Shown here: piece by piece, positions 5,580 through 12,865 of the stretch
How positions within the stretch are numbered: the first letter of the stretch is position 1
Layout: every line of letters begins with the position of its first letter
NCBI GenBank assembly: GCA_051889215.1
Contig: JBJFDC010000022.1
Location: 1 to 15,510 of the forward strand
From: UMGS1470 sp051889215
Lineage (GTDB): Bacteria; Bacillota; Clostridia; Christensenellales; UBA1242
Direction: 5' to 3'
Length of the DNA stretch: 15,510 nucleotides
The notes under the pieces: generated by a model
Database searches by the model: none
Seen by the model: only the letters and a program-made list of their open reading frames with translations
What the model was told of the DNA's origin: nothing
Made by a program: the position numbers and the translations under genes

Positions 5580-8498
5580 TTAGGTTGATGATTCTGACTC
5601 TGGCTCCGTTGGCAAACCAAACATTTCTCTCAATCTGTTTTTTGTTTCTTCGCTCAATCTCGAAGCATTGTCAATATTTTTTTCAATGCTTTCTTTTTCA
5701 CTTTCAGAAATTTTGCTTGAATTTTCAACTATTTCAGATTTTGCGACATTGTCAACAATGCCTATGATTGTGTCGACAGTATCCTGGTTTGCTTGATTGT
5801 TAAGTCCATTTATAAACGATTCAACATCTTTGCCGATTGTTGGTTGTTCAGTGCCCAGTTTTTGAAGTGAATCAGCAATTTTTGCAACATTTTCAATTGT
5901 TGACAATGTTGAGTTGTCCGTCAAATCCAAACCGTCAATTTTTGTTTTCAACTCTTCGTCAGCAACTTTTTCCTTGACAGCATCTTTGACTGCGCCCGCA
6001 ATCGCTTCACTTGTGCTTGCAAGTTCTGCAACTTTATTTAAATCACTTGGCGAAATCGAGCCAGTTTCTTTGAGGTCGTCTGCAATTTTTACAGCAGCAA
6101 GGAGTTTGTGCCAGTCAACATCATATGGGTTTGAATAACTATCATAATATTCTGTGAAATAAATGCCATAATCTTCATCATTTTTGATGTAATCAATCAG
6201 ATTTAGATACATTGCCTCAAAAACAGAATTTTCTTTTGTTGCACCCGTGACATCATACACATTTTTCTTCATTCCTTCCATGAGATTTTCAAGTGAATCA
6301 AAATCAAGGTTTTTGAGCTTGAATCCTTCTTCTTTGAATATCTCGCTTGAAAGTGGCAAAAGATTTGTCCAAAATGTTTTTATATCTTCTTTTTGAGCCG
6401 AAACGTCAACGTCTGCCGACAGTTCTTTTGTCTCAATCGTCGTGCCCAAAACGTCGCCAAGTTTTGAATTCATGAGATTGAGGACGCAGACAAAAGTTGG
6501 TCTGAATAGTTCATTATCAATAATCACGCCAAATGTCTGGTCAAAAGTCAATGGCTCTGCTGTTTTTGTTTCGTCAAATTTTGCAAAGAGTTGTTCAACG
6601 TCGAGTGAATCTGTAAAAATAAGTTTCATGCAATCTTTCTCTTGAAGTCGGTTTATTACTTCAATGATTTTTCCAATGTCATTTTCAAATTTGAATCCAT
6701 TGTTATTGGCAACTGTGAGTTTGATATACTTTCTTGCTGGTTCAAACACGTCGCTTTCATAAACGGACTCAATAATTCTGTCAATGACGGGCTTGTTTTC
6801 TGCTTCTTTCCCGTCTGGATATTGATTGAATAGAGTTGACTCATTAACAATATCAAGAGCACGAGCAACTGGCAAAACAAGTTCGTTTAGATTAACTGTC
6901 TTCAGAGATTCAAACATGTTTTCATCAAAACTGAAAGAGAGAATTGCATCTTTCACATTTGTGTCAAGTGAATTAAAATATGTGTATGTCGAACTCAAAT
7001 TATTCGCAAATTTTTGGGCATCTTCTTCAGTCATCGCCCAAACCTCTTCGTTGTATCTGACTGTTCCAAGATTCGATGAAATATTTTCATCGAGCGCTTT
7101 GAGTCCCGCATTAAATCCCATGTTGAGAACAACTTTGAGAGTGTTTGTCTTCATGAGATGATTTATTGTTTGAGTGAGAATTGTGCCATCTTCTTTTGGT
7201 GCGGTGATGCTATCCAAAATTTTTGTCACATTGATATTGCCATTTTTTATGTCGTCAGCAATGCCTTCTTGAATTAAAAGTTTTGCAATATCATAAACTT
7301 CTCTAACATCTTTTTCAATTTCAGCGGAAGGCGATTCTGTTTTTCTCAAAACTTCAATAAATTTGCTTACGCCAACTCCGCTATACATTCCCTCGCCTTT
7401 AACAAGTCCTGTGTAGTTTCCAAGTTTCAAATCATCGTTTTGAACAACAAGTTTTTCAAGGGCATATGGAACAATGTCGCTTGAAACGGCATAAACAAAG
7501 TCTGATGAGAAAACCAAATCAACAAATTGGTCAGTTATCTCAAAATCAAGTTTTGAAAGGTCGTTGTTTGCAAAATCAAATTCATAGAGATAAATGAATT
7601 TTTCATACAAATTGCAAGCATTTTCAATTTCTGAACGAAGTGTGAACTTTTGTCCTCGAACTTGAAGAGTGGTTATTGCGTCAAAGCATGCCTTGTCAAG
7701 GTCTCCAACAGATGCGATTGCACCGATTGCAGATTTTCTATATTTTGGAATAATGTCCAAATATTCTTGAGGGACATATTTTGCGACCAAGTCACCCAAA
7801 GTTGCTGGAAGTTTGTTGTTTTCTTCTCCCCCATCGGTTGACTCTGCGGCGGTTGTGACAATGGTTGTCGTTTGAGACTGAGATGCAGTGTCAAGAACTG
7901 ATTGCGCAGTCGCCATAAGTCCAGATATTGGAATAAAAATTATGAATGCAAGCACAAATCCCTGCAAAAGTCCAATCAAGCTTCCAAAAAATCTATATTT
8001 TTTTTCTGGTTTTGGAGTGAGGTCATAGGTGTTTGTTGTGTTCTTTTTGATTTCTTCAATTGTCTCTTTTCTTTTTTTGTCGCGAATGACATATTTTGCC
8101 AAAATCATAAAGACAATCCAACTGATAAATGTCATGATTAGTGCAACCGCAATGAATGTCGCAAAGTTGCAAACAATGATGATTGTTTGTCGCAAAGCAC
8201 TGTTGAGTGAGGCATTGTATGTAAGCATGTTGGATATATCTGGATTTTGTCTGAACAGACTTTCCAGATATTTGAGAATTGTATCGCGCATTCCGTTTGG
8301 CCAGTTAAATTTGATGCCCAAAATTGCCTCGGTTATATAAGGAGAAACAACTGCGCCAATGATGACAAAAACCAAGAACAAGCCAATTCGCAGTCCTGAT
8401 CTTTTTACTCCACGTTTGAATCCAAACAAGAAACCAAGTCCCAACATCAACACAAAAACGATGTTTACGACAAGTGAAACAATGCTTGCAATAGACAT
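5580..8498 (-). CDS. Very large CvpA-like membrane protein with about 770-residue extracytoplasmic domain
   Basis: A 972-residue protein. The first 200 residues hold four membrane helices (about 5-27, 36-57, 104-136, 172-195) with a FGFKRGVKRSGLR basic loop after the first, the pattern of the CvpA family (colicin V production-type proteins). The positive-inside rule gives both ends outside, so residues 200-972 should be extracytoplasmic. That part is acidic, mostly helical-looking, rich in Asn, Asp, Glu, Thr and Lys, and I recognise no catalytic motif. Near the end a weak repeat is visible: KIADDLKETGS at about 803 and KIADSLQKLGT at about 868, each followed by a similar helical stretch. Ordinary CvpA proteins are near 160-200 residues. 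Start at ATG 8498 after GGAGG; the gene lies 36 bases after gap and 13 before rsmH, in mraZ's usual place. Function unknown; an envelope or division role is a guess from context. Confidence 0.72.
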   Translation of the reverse strand: MSIASIVSLVVNIVFVLMLGLGFLFGFKRGVKRSGLRIGLFLVFVIIGAVVSPYITEAILGIKFNWPNGMRDTILKYLESLFRQNPDISNMLTYNASLNSALRQTIIIVCNFATFIAVALIMTFISWIVFMILAKYVIRDKKRKETIEEIKKNTTNTYDLTPKPEKKYRFFGSLIGLLQGFVLAFIIFIPISGLMATAQSVLDTASQSQTTTIVTTAAESTDGGEENNKLPATLGDLVAKYVPQEYLDIIPKYRKSAIGAIASVGDLDKACFDAITTLQVRGQKFTLRSEIENACNLYEKFIYLYEFDFANNDLSKLDFEITDQFVDLVFSSDFVYAVSSDIVPYALEKLVVQNDDLKLGNYTGLVKGEGMYSGVGVSKFIEVLRKTESPSAEIEKDVREVYDIAKLLIQEGIADDIKNGNINVTKILDSITAPKEDGTILTQTINHLMKTNTLKVVLNMGFNAGLKALDENISSNLGTVRYNEEVWAMTEEDAQKFANNLSSTYTYFNSLDTNVKDAILSFSFDENMFESLKTVNLNELVLPVARALDIVNESTLFNQYPDGKEAENKPVIDRIIESVYESDVFEPARKYIKLTVANNNGFKFENDIGKIIEVINRLQEKDCMKLIFTDSLDVEQLFAKFDETKTAEPLTFDQTFGVIIDNELFRPTFVCVLNLMNSKLGDVLGTTIETKELSADVDVSAQKEDIKTFWTNLLPLSSEIFKEEGFKLKNLDFDSLENLMEGMKKNVYDVTGATKENSVFEAMYLNLIDYIKNDEDYGIYFTEYYDSYSNPYDVDWHKLLAAVKIADDLKETGSISPSDLNKVAELASTSEAIAGAVKDAVKEKVADEELKTKIDGLDLTDNSTLSTIENVAKIADSLQKLGTEQPTIGKDVESFINGLNNQANQDTVDTIIGIVDNVAKSEIVENSSKISESEKESIEKNIDNASRLSEETKNRLREMFGLPTEPESESST

Positions 8499-8534
8499 AT
8501 GTGCCTCCAAAAATAATTTTAATTCAATTTCAAA

Positions 8535-9551
8535 TTAAATTAATTTATCAACTTTCCCCATATGAACCAAAAGGTCAACGAGTTTGTTTGAATATCCCCA
8601 TTCGTTGTCATACCAAGCAACAAGCTTTACAAATTTTGGCGAAAGCATAATTCCTGCTTTTTCGTCATATATACAAGTTCTTGCATCTCCAATAAAGTCA
8701 CTTGAAACAACCATTTCATCAGTCGTTCCCAAAACACCTTTGAGATATGTTTTTTCCGCTTTTTTCATTGCTTTTGTGATTTCTTCATATGTCGTTTCAA
8801 CCTTCAAAGAGCAAGTGAGGTCAACAACTGAAACATCGAGTGTTGGAACGCGGAAACTCATGCCCGTGAGTTTGCCTTTGAGTTCGGGCAAAACTTCACC
8901 AACCGCTTTTGCCGCGCCTGTTGACGATGGAATGATGTTGTATGATGCCGCGCGTCCTCCACGCCAGTCTTTTTTTGTTGAACCGTCAACAGTGAGTTGT
9001 GTTGCCGTTGTTGAGTGAACAGTTGTCATCAATCCTTCTTCGACGCCAAACTCTCTTTGGAGAACATAGACCAAAGGTGCAAGGCAGTTTGTTGTGCAAC
9101 TTGCATTTGAAACAATTTTCATGTCACTGGAATATTTTTCATGGTTGACGCCATAAACAAACATTGGCATATTTTTTCCAGGTGCAGAAACGACAACCTT
9201 TTTTGCACCGGCTTTGATATGTTGTTCTGCGCCCTCATATGATGTAAACTTGCCAGTTGCCTCAACAACATAATCCACACTAACTTCACCCCAAGGAATG
9301 AGTGTTGGGTCTTTCTCGGCGAAAAATTTGATTTTCTTTTTATTCACGACAAGTTCACCATTTCGAACATCTGTTGTGCCTTTGAATTTTCCATGAATTG
9401 AATCATATTCAAAAAGATATTTTGCATAGTCAACATCAAGGAATGGGTCATTGATTGCAACAACCTCAACATCTCCTCTTTCTGCTGCTGCACGAAGGAC
9501 AAGTCTTCCAATTCTTCCAAATCCGTTTATTCCTATTTTTAATTTTTTCAT
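8535..9551 (-). CDS. gap: Glyceraldehyde-3-phosphate dehydrogenase (NAD-dependent, glycolytic)
   Basis: A 338-residue cytoplasmic enzyme that oxidises and phosphorylates glyceraldehyde 3-phosphate to 1,3-bisphosphoglycerate. Rossmann motif INGFGRIGR (8-16); Asp35 of AINDPF, consistent with NAD preference; catalytic Cys152 in SNASCTTN (148-155) and the base His179 in TTVHSTTATQ (177-185). Length and motifs are complete. The sequence is of the type with VHSTTATQ, KDWRGGR, NIIPSSTGAAKAVG and TLDVSVVDLT, familiar from enterobacterial GapA and eukaryotic enzymes, not the VHSYTNDQ...KDLRRARAA type of Bacillus GapA. The ATG overlaps the preceding gene's stop (ATGA) and has AGGAGATATC before it, so it is probably translationally coupled. 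Confidence 0.97.
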   Translation of the reverse strand: MKKLKIGINGFGRIGRLVLRAAAERGDVEVVAINDPFLDVDYAKYLFEYDSIHGKFKGTTDVRNGELVVNKKKIKFFAEKDPTLIPWGEVSVDYVVEATGKFTSYEGAEQHIKAGAKKVVVSAPGKNMPMFVYGVNHEKYSSDMKIVSNASCTTNCLAPLVYVLQREFGVEEGLMTTVHSTTATQLTVDGSTKKDWRGGRAASYNIIPSSTGAAKAVGEVLPELKGKLTGMSFRVPTLDVSVVDLTCSLKVETTYEEITKAMKKAEKTYLKGVLGTTDEMVVSSDFIGDARTCIYDEKAGIMLSPKFVKLVAWYDNEWGYSNKLVDLLVHMGKVDKLI

Positions 9552-10378
9552 GATATCTCCTTTTTTAATTTTATATCCTTGTCATCAAGTTCGCCCACAT
9601 TTTTAAAAAGTATGTGACTTGATGTAAAAGCAAAGCAAACGCAAACACCCGCAAGACATAGAAGCGACATAAAAATGATGTATATGCTCATTCTCAAGGT
9701 TGGAACAAAAATTAAAGTTAAAGTCAACGTGAGAATAATCAAGGCAAGAAAAGTGTATGACAATGCCATTTTCAAATCATGACTTTTTGATTTATATTTA
9801 ATCTCGACATCATAATTTTTGTCAACAATGCAAGCGCGATTCACACATTTGAAATTGTCAATTTTTGTCATTCGTATAATGTTTTGTGGCACTTGAACCA
9901 TTGATTTTGTGAGTGCATGGTCAAAAAGCACAAGTTGCGCCTTCCCTTCAAACAACCCGCAATTATATAGCAATGACACAACAAAGTTTGTTATCTTTGA
10001 AAATAATTTCTTCCAAAAGCCATTGTCTTTTATGTTTTTTGCAGTCACAATTTTGTTTCCAGCCGAATGCGATTTGATCATTTCTTCCAAAACAAACTTA
10101 TCGACATTCTTTGCTCCGCGTCTAATCAAAATGACGTTTGCCTGCCCGTGACTCGCAACAAAGTCTTTGACGACTTCATCACTCGTCGTTTCACTTTCAA
10201 CTTTCACCAGAACCAAATTTTCTGGTTTTTTCTTTTTTAGTCTTGAGAGGACATTTTTTGGAAGGTTTGAAAAATAGACGAACAGCGTTGAAGAATATGA
10301 ACCTGCAAACTCTGCCAGTTCCAAAACTTTTTTTTCGTTGAACTCATTATTCCCCAAATCCAAAAGAATGTTATACAT
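9548..10378 (-). CDS. Membrane protein resembling a family-2 glycosyltransferase that has lost its catalytic motif
   Basis: A 276-residue protein with a soluble part of about 200 residues followed by two membrane helices (about 207-226 and 231-253) and a charged tail. The order of predicted strands and helices, the LIRRGAKNVDKFVLEEMI stretch (84-101), the KIVTAKNI strand (109-116), and a segment with KLFSKITNFVVSLLY (124-138) then QLVLFD (148-153), resemble the second half of GtrB/dolichol-phosphate-mannose-synthase-type GT2 enzymes, which also end in two helices. No DxD metal motif is visible: the place where it should stand reads RRGAKN. This reading is inference from pattern, not a database match. 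ATG 10378 follows AAGGAGTCCC, which overlaps the rpiB stop. Its coupling to gap may be only transcriptional convenience. Confidence 0.45.
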   Translation of the reverse strand: MYNILLDLGNNEFNEKKVLELAEFAGSYSSTLFVYFSNLPKNVLSRLKKKKPENLVLVKVESETTSDEVVKDFVASHGQANVILIRRGAKNVDKFVLEEMIKSHSAGNKIVTAKNIKDNGFWKKLFSKITNFVVSLLYNCGLFEGKAQLVLFDHALTKSMVQVPQNIIRMTKIDNFKCVNRACIVDKNYDVEIKYKSKSHDLKMALSYTFLALIILTLTLTLIFVPTLRMSIYIIFMSLLCLAGVCVCFAFTSSHILFKNVGELDDKDIKLKKEIS

Positions 10379-10386
10379 GGGACTCC

Positions 10387-10806
10387 TTACAATTTTTTTA
10401 TTCTCTTTTGATGTCTGCCGCCGTCAAATTGAGTCGTCAAAAATTCTTTTATGATTTTTATTGCTTTTCTTTTCCTCGTGAACCTGCCACCCAAAACAAG
10501 AACATTTGCGTTGTTGTGTGAGCGAGCAAGTCTTGCATATGTTGGACTCGTGCAAAGAGCGGCACGAATTTTTGGATTTCGATTTGCGCATATGTCCATG
10601 CCAATTCCTGTTCCGCAAATATAAATTCCAATGTTGTTTTCGTTTTCCAAAACTTTTTGATTTGCACTTTTTGCAAAGTCTGGATAATCGACCGGCTCCA
10701 TTGAATAGCAACCGACATCAATGGTTGTTATGTTTTCTTTTTTAAAAAATTTTTTTATATCTTCTTTGAGAAGAAACCCTGCGTGATCGCTTGCAAGAAT
10801 AATCAT
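10387..10806 (-). CDS. rpiB: Ribose-5-phosphate isomerase B
   Basis: A 139-residue cytoplasmic enzyme that interconverts ribose 5-phosphate and ribulose 5-phosphate in the pentose phosphate pathway; members of this family (LacAB/RpiB) can also act on related sugars such as allose 6-phosphate. Motifs: LASDHAG (4-10), DYPDFA (40-45), catalytic Cys64 in CGTGIGMDICANR (64-76), and ARLARSHNNANVL towards the end, with a full C-terminus ending QFDGGRH. Start is ATG 10806, two codons inside a possible GTG start, because GAGGGG stands at proper spacing for the ATG. The stop at 10387 merges with the next gene's binding site; ywlE ends 13 bases upstream. The ywlE-rpiB pairing is also seen in Bacillus subtilis (ywlE-ywlF). 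Confidence 0.96.
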   Translation of the reverse strand: MIILASDHAGFLLKEDIKKFFKKENITTIDVGCYSMEPVDYPDFAKSANQKVLENENNIGIYICGTGIGMDICANRNPKIRAALCTSPTYARLARSHNNANVLVLGGRFTRKRKAIKIIKEFLTTQFDGGRHQKRIKKL

Positions 10807-10819
10807 ATTCACCCCTCAT

Positions 10820-11251
10820 TTATTGTTTCAAATTTTGTGCCAATTTATAAGTATAATCATTGAGCATTTTGGCTGTTTGGTTATAGACATCTTGTCCAAA
10901 CCCATATGGATCCATCACATCGTCTCCTCCAACCAGTTCACCGAGCGAGAAAACATTTTTGTTTTGCCCAAAAAACTTTTTTTGCTCATTGGTCATCGTG
11001 ATAAACAAAATGTCTTTTTTGAGGTCGTTTGGGCGAAGTTGTTTTGCTTTTCGAGCACTCTTTCGAATGCCATATGCTTTGAGAGCGTTGTTTGCAAAAT
11101 CGCAAAGTTTTTCACCATCAATAACGCTTGTTCCAAGACTTGAAACCTCAACATCTTGAATCCCCAATTTTTCAAGATGTTTCTTCATTAATTTTTCCGC
11201 CATTGGCGAACGGCAAGTGTTGCCAGTGCATACAAAGCAAATTTTTCTCAT
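10820..11251 (-). CDS. ywlE: Low-molecular-weight phosphatase, likely protein-arginine phosphatase YwlE
   Basis: A 143-residue cytoplasmic enzyme of the low-molecular-weight protein tyrosine phosphatase fold. The P-loop at the N-terminus reads CTGNTCRSP, with nucleophile Cys8 and Arg14; the general acid is the Asp of DPYG near residue 112. Thr12 in place of the Ile usual in tyrosine phosphatases is the residue known in Bacillus YwlE to favour phosphoarginine, so the likely role is to reverse McsB arginine phosphorylation in protein quality control. The specificity is inferred from that one residue and from the neighbouring rpiB. ATG 11251 follows GAGG (CGAGGATAT) and gives the normal family N-terminus MRKICFVCTGN; a longer frame from 11560 would cross a terminator and is rejected. 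First gene of the run through rpiB, gap, the CvpA-like gene and rsmH. Confidence 0.9.
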   Translation of the reverse strand: MRKICFVCTGNTCRSPMAEKLMKKHLEKLGIQDVEVSSLGTSVIDGEKLCDFANNALKAYGIRKSARKAKQLRPNDLKKDILFITMTNEQKKFFGQNKNVFSLGELVGGDDVMDPYGFGQDVYNQTAKMLNDYTYKLAQNLKQ

Positions 11252-11284
11252 ATATCCTCGTCTTATAATAACATAATAATAAAA

Positions 11285-11312
11285 ATTATAAAAACAATTT
11301 TGAGGCAAACAA
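11285..11312 (-). promoter_or_regulatory. Possible promoter of the ywlE-rpiB-gap run
   Basis: A perfect TATAAT (11290-11285) lies 39 bases before the ywlE start, with TTGTTT (11312-11307) 16 bases further up; only the TTG half of the -35 fits. The -35 lies in the distal arm of the preceding terminator hairpin. Plausible because the hairpin otherwise separates this run from the upstream gene, but the surrounding sequence is so AT-rich that other placements are possible. Confidence 0.4.
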
Positions 11313-11346
11313 AAAATCTTTCCCAAAAACGAGAAAGATTTTTTGT
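11309..11346 (-). terminator. Rho-independent terminator after the 212-residue protein gene
   Basis: A perfect 14-bp inverted repeat: arms at 11309-11322 and 11333-11346 around a 10-base loop. The stem is A/T-rich, so its U-run is largely inside the descending arm on either strand. It starts 14 bases after the stop at 11361 and separates this gene from ywlE. The weak stem may allow some read-through. Confidence 0.75.
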
Positions 11347-11360
11347 CAAATAATATTTGT

Positions 11361-11999
11361 TTAAGGTTGAGCGACTGGGAAGAATGAGATGTTGTTGAGT
11401 CCTGGGCAAGGGGTTGAAATTTCTTGACATTCTGGAATTTGTGGATAGCCATAGCTTGGAACAAGAATATCAACAACGCCAACAATTTTGAGAACAATAT
11501 AGAGACATGCATTGATAGTGAAAGTGTTGTCCTCTGAAAATACTCCGCTCGTGCTAACAAGTGCTGCCATTGCAGTGACCTCGATTGGCGTTATTGAAGG
11601 TTGTGGAACAAAGAGTATCGCTGATTTTGTGACTGTGACTGAACTCGTTCCCGTTCCCACAACACCATTTGCGTCACGATATGTGACAGTTGTTGGCACT
11701 GTGACTGTTGCTGTGACATTTGCAAAGTTTGGACGGTCCGCAATCCTGTCAATAACGACATCGGACACAACAACTCCGCTGCCTGTGGCTTGTGCTGAAA
11801 TGAATGTAAGCGGGAAAGTCGGATTTGCTGGCGAATAAGACGTGATGACAAGCGGCAACCCAATTTCTTGAGTTTGTGACAAGCATTCGTCAAACACTTT
11901 GGTCGTCTCAATCAGCACTTTTTCACAAATGCTTCCAACTCCACTGTTTTTTAGTGGGCAAGGTCTGCAATTTGAAGTGTTGTTTAAAAAAAATGACAT
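11361..11999 (-). CDS. Cys-containing beta-rich protein, candidate spore-surface protein of Clostridia type
   Basis: A 212-residue protein with no signal peptide and no membrane helix. The N-terminal part has Cys11, Cys14, Cys25 and Cys39, with the segment CEKVLIETTKVFDECLSQTQ (25-44). Then come alternating Thr/Val-rich beta strands (about 65-180), including VTATVTVPTTVTYRD (95-109) and ILFVPQPSITPIEV (128-141), and a C-terminal stretch with Cys191 and Cys198. I recall uncharacterised Clostridia proteins with the same plan (a Cys-x-KVFD-type opening and a Thr/Val-rich beta domain) and regard them as spore-associated, but this is memory and inference, not a named family. A strong GGAGGAG precedes the ATG at 11999. 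The gene lies 59 bases after engB, has its own possible promoter in that gap, and is closed by a hairpin terminator. Confidence 0.6.
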   Translation of the reverse strand: MSFFLNNTSNCRPCPLKNSGVGSICEKVLIETTKVFDECLSQTQEIGLPLVITSYSPANPTFPLTFISAQATGSGVVVSDVVIDRIADRPNFANVTATVTVPTTVTYRDANGVVGTGTSSVTVTKSAILFVPQPSITPIEVTAMAALVSTSGVFSEDNTFTINACLYIVLKIVGVVDILVPSYGYPQIPECQEISTPCPGLNNISFFPVAQP

Positions 12000-12030
12000 A
12001 ACTCCTCCATAAAATAATTTTCAATCATAA

Positions 12031-12057
12031 TATTTTATGAAAAGTCATGTCGTTTGT
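12031..12057 (-). promoter_or_regulatory. Possible sigma-K-like promoter for the 212-residue protein
   Basis: AC (12057-12056), 16 bases, then CATAAAATA (12039-12031) matches the mother-cell sigma-K consensus AC-N16/17-CATAnnnTA known from Bacillus. Transcription would start near 12024, giving a leader of about 25 bases to the GGAGGAG site. A competing sigma-A reading, ACGACA-18-TATGAT (12053 to 12024), overlaps it, so the sigma factor is undecided. Confidence 0.35.
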
Positions 12058-12058
12058 G

Positions 12059-12859
12059 TTAATTATTTAAATTTTTAACTTTTTCGCCAAGTTCAGTCAA
12101 AGTGAAACAATCAGAAGTCTTTTCAATGAGTTTCAAATCCAATAGTTGATTTATGATGCTGTCGCTGGAATTTTTGCAATCGCTTTTCAATGCACAAATA
12201 TGCTCTGGAGAAATAATTTGTGACAAAATTTCAGCATCTTTTTGTTTTGCATATTCTTCAAGAGACATTTGCTCGTGAAAATGTTTAATCCCCTCAATTT
12301 CGCTCAAAACCCTGTCCAAGCCATACCCCGTCTCACTGGAAAAAGCAATGATGTCATCTTTGCCAACCCCCAAACACTTGGCAACATTTTGAACAAATGA
12401 CGGAATTTTTGATTTTGCAATTTTATCCGCTTTTGTCGCAATGATTTTGAACGGAAGACCTCTCTGATATAAAAATCGCAGCATAATTTTGTCAAGGTCG
12501 GTTGGTTCATGACGTAGGTCAACAAGCATGAACACCAATTTGATTTTGTCGCTCTTAATCAAATAATCCTCAAGCAATGTCGCCCACATTTCTTTGTTTT
12601 TTTGCCCTGCTTGAGCATATCCATATCCGGGAAGGTCAACAAAATAGAACTCGTCATTAATCAAAAAATAGTTCACGAGCCGCGTCCTGCCAGGAAGAGA
12701 TGATGTTTTTGCCAATTTCTTTTGCCCGCAAAGCGTGTTTATAAAACTGCTTTTGCCAACATTACTTTTTCCCGCAAAAGCAATCTCCATTTTTTCGTCT
12801 GCAATCAAATTTTTTGCGCTCGCAACACTTGTCACAAAGCGCGCACTCTTTATTTTCAT
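12059..12859 (-). CDS. engB: EngB (YsxC/YihA) ribosome-assembly GTPase with C-terminal extension
   Basis: A TrmE-Era-EngA-like GTPase needed for 50S subunit assembly. Motifs: G1 GKSNVGKSS (30-38), G2 in SLPGRTR (54-60), G3 DLPGYG (75-80), G4 TKAD (142-145), G5 SSETGYG (174-180). The core ends near residue 192, where most EngB proteins stop (about 195-200). Here about 70 more residues follow; the last part, from SIINQLLDLKLIEK to the end, looks like a small winged-helix. The extension is in frame with no visible break. The ATG at 12859 gives the usual family N-terminus (MKIKSARFVTSV) but has no ribosome binding site: TAGAAT ends six bases before it, so the mRNA is probably leaderless. The gene points away from the plus-strand Cys/His-rich gene. 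Confidence 0.94.
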   Translation of the reverse strand: MKIKSARFVTSVASAKNLIADEKMEIAFAGKSNVGKSSFINTLCGQKKLAKTSSLPGRTRLVNYFLINDEFYFVDLPGYGYAQAGQKNKEMWATLLEDYLIKSDKIKLVFMLVDLRHEPTDLDKIMLRFLYQRGLPFKIIATKADKIAKSKIPSFVQNVAKCLGVGKDDIIAFSSETGYGLDRVLSEIEGIKHFHEQMSLEEYAKQKDAEILSQIISPEHICALKSDCKNSSDSIINQLLDLKLIEKTSDCFTLTELGEKVKNLNN

Positions 12860-12865
12860 GTTTTT

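Noticed and set aside
5567..5620. Longer rsmH start at 5620
   Set aside because: Overlaps the end of the CvpA-like gene, lacks a binding site, and adds residues not found in the family; GTG 5566 with GAGAGG is preferred.
11252..11560. N-terminal extension of the ywlE frame (start at 11560)
   Set aside because: It would cross the terminator hairpin at 11309-11346 and overlap the previous gene; the ATG at 11251 gives the normal family N-terminus.
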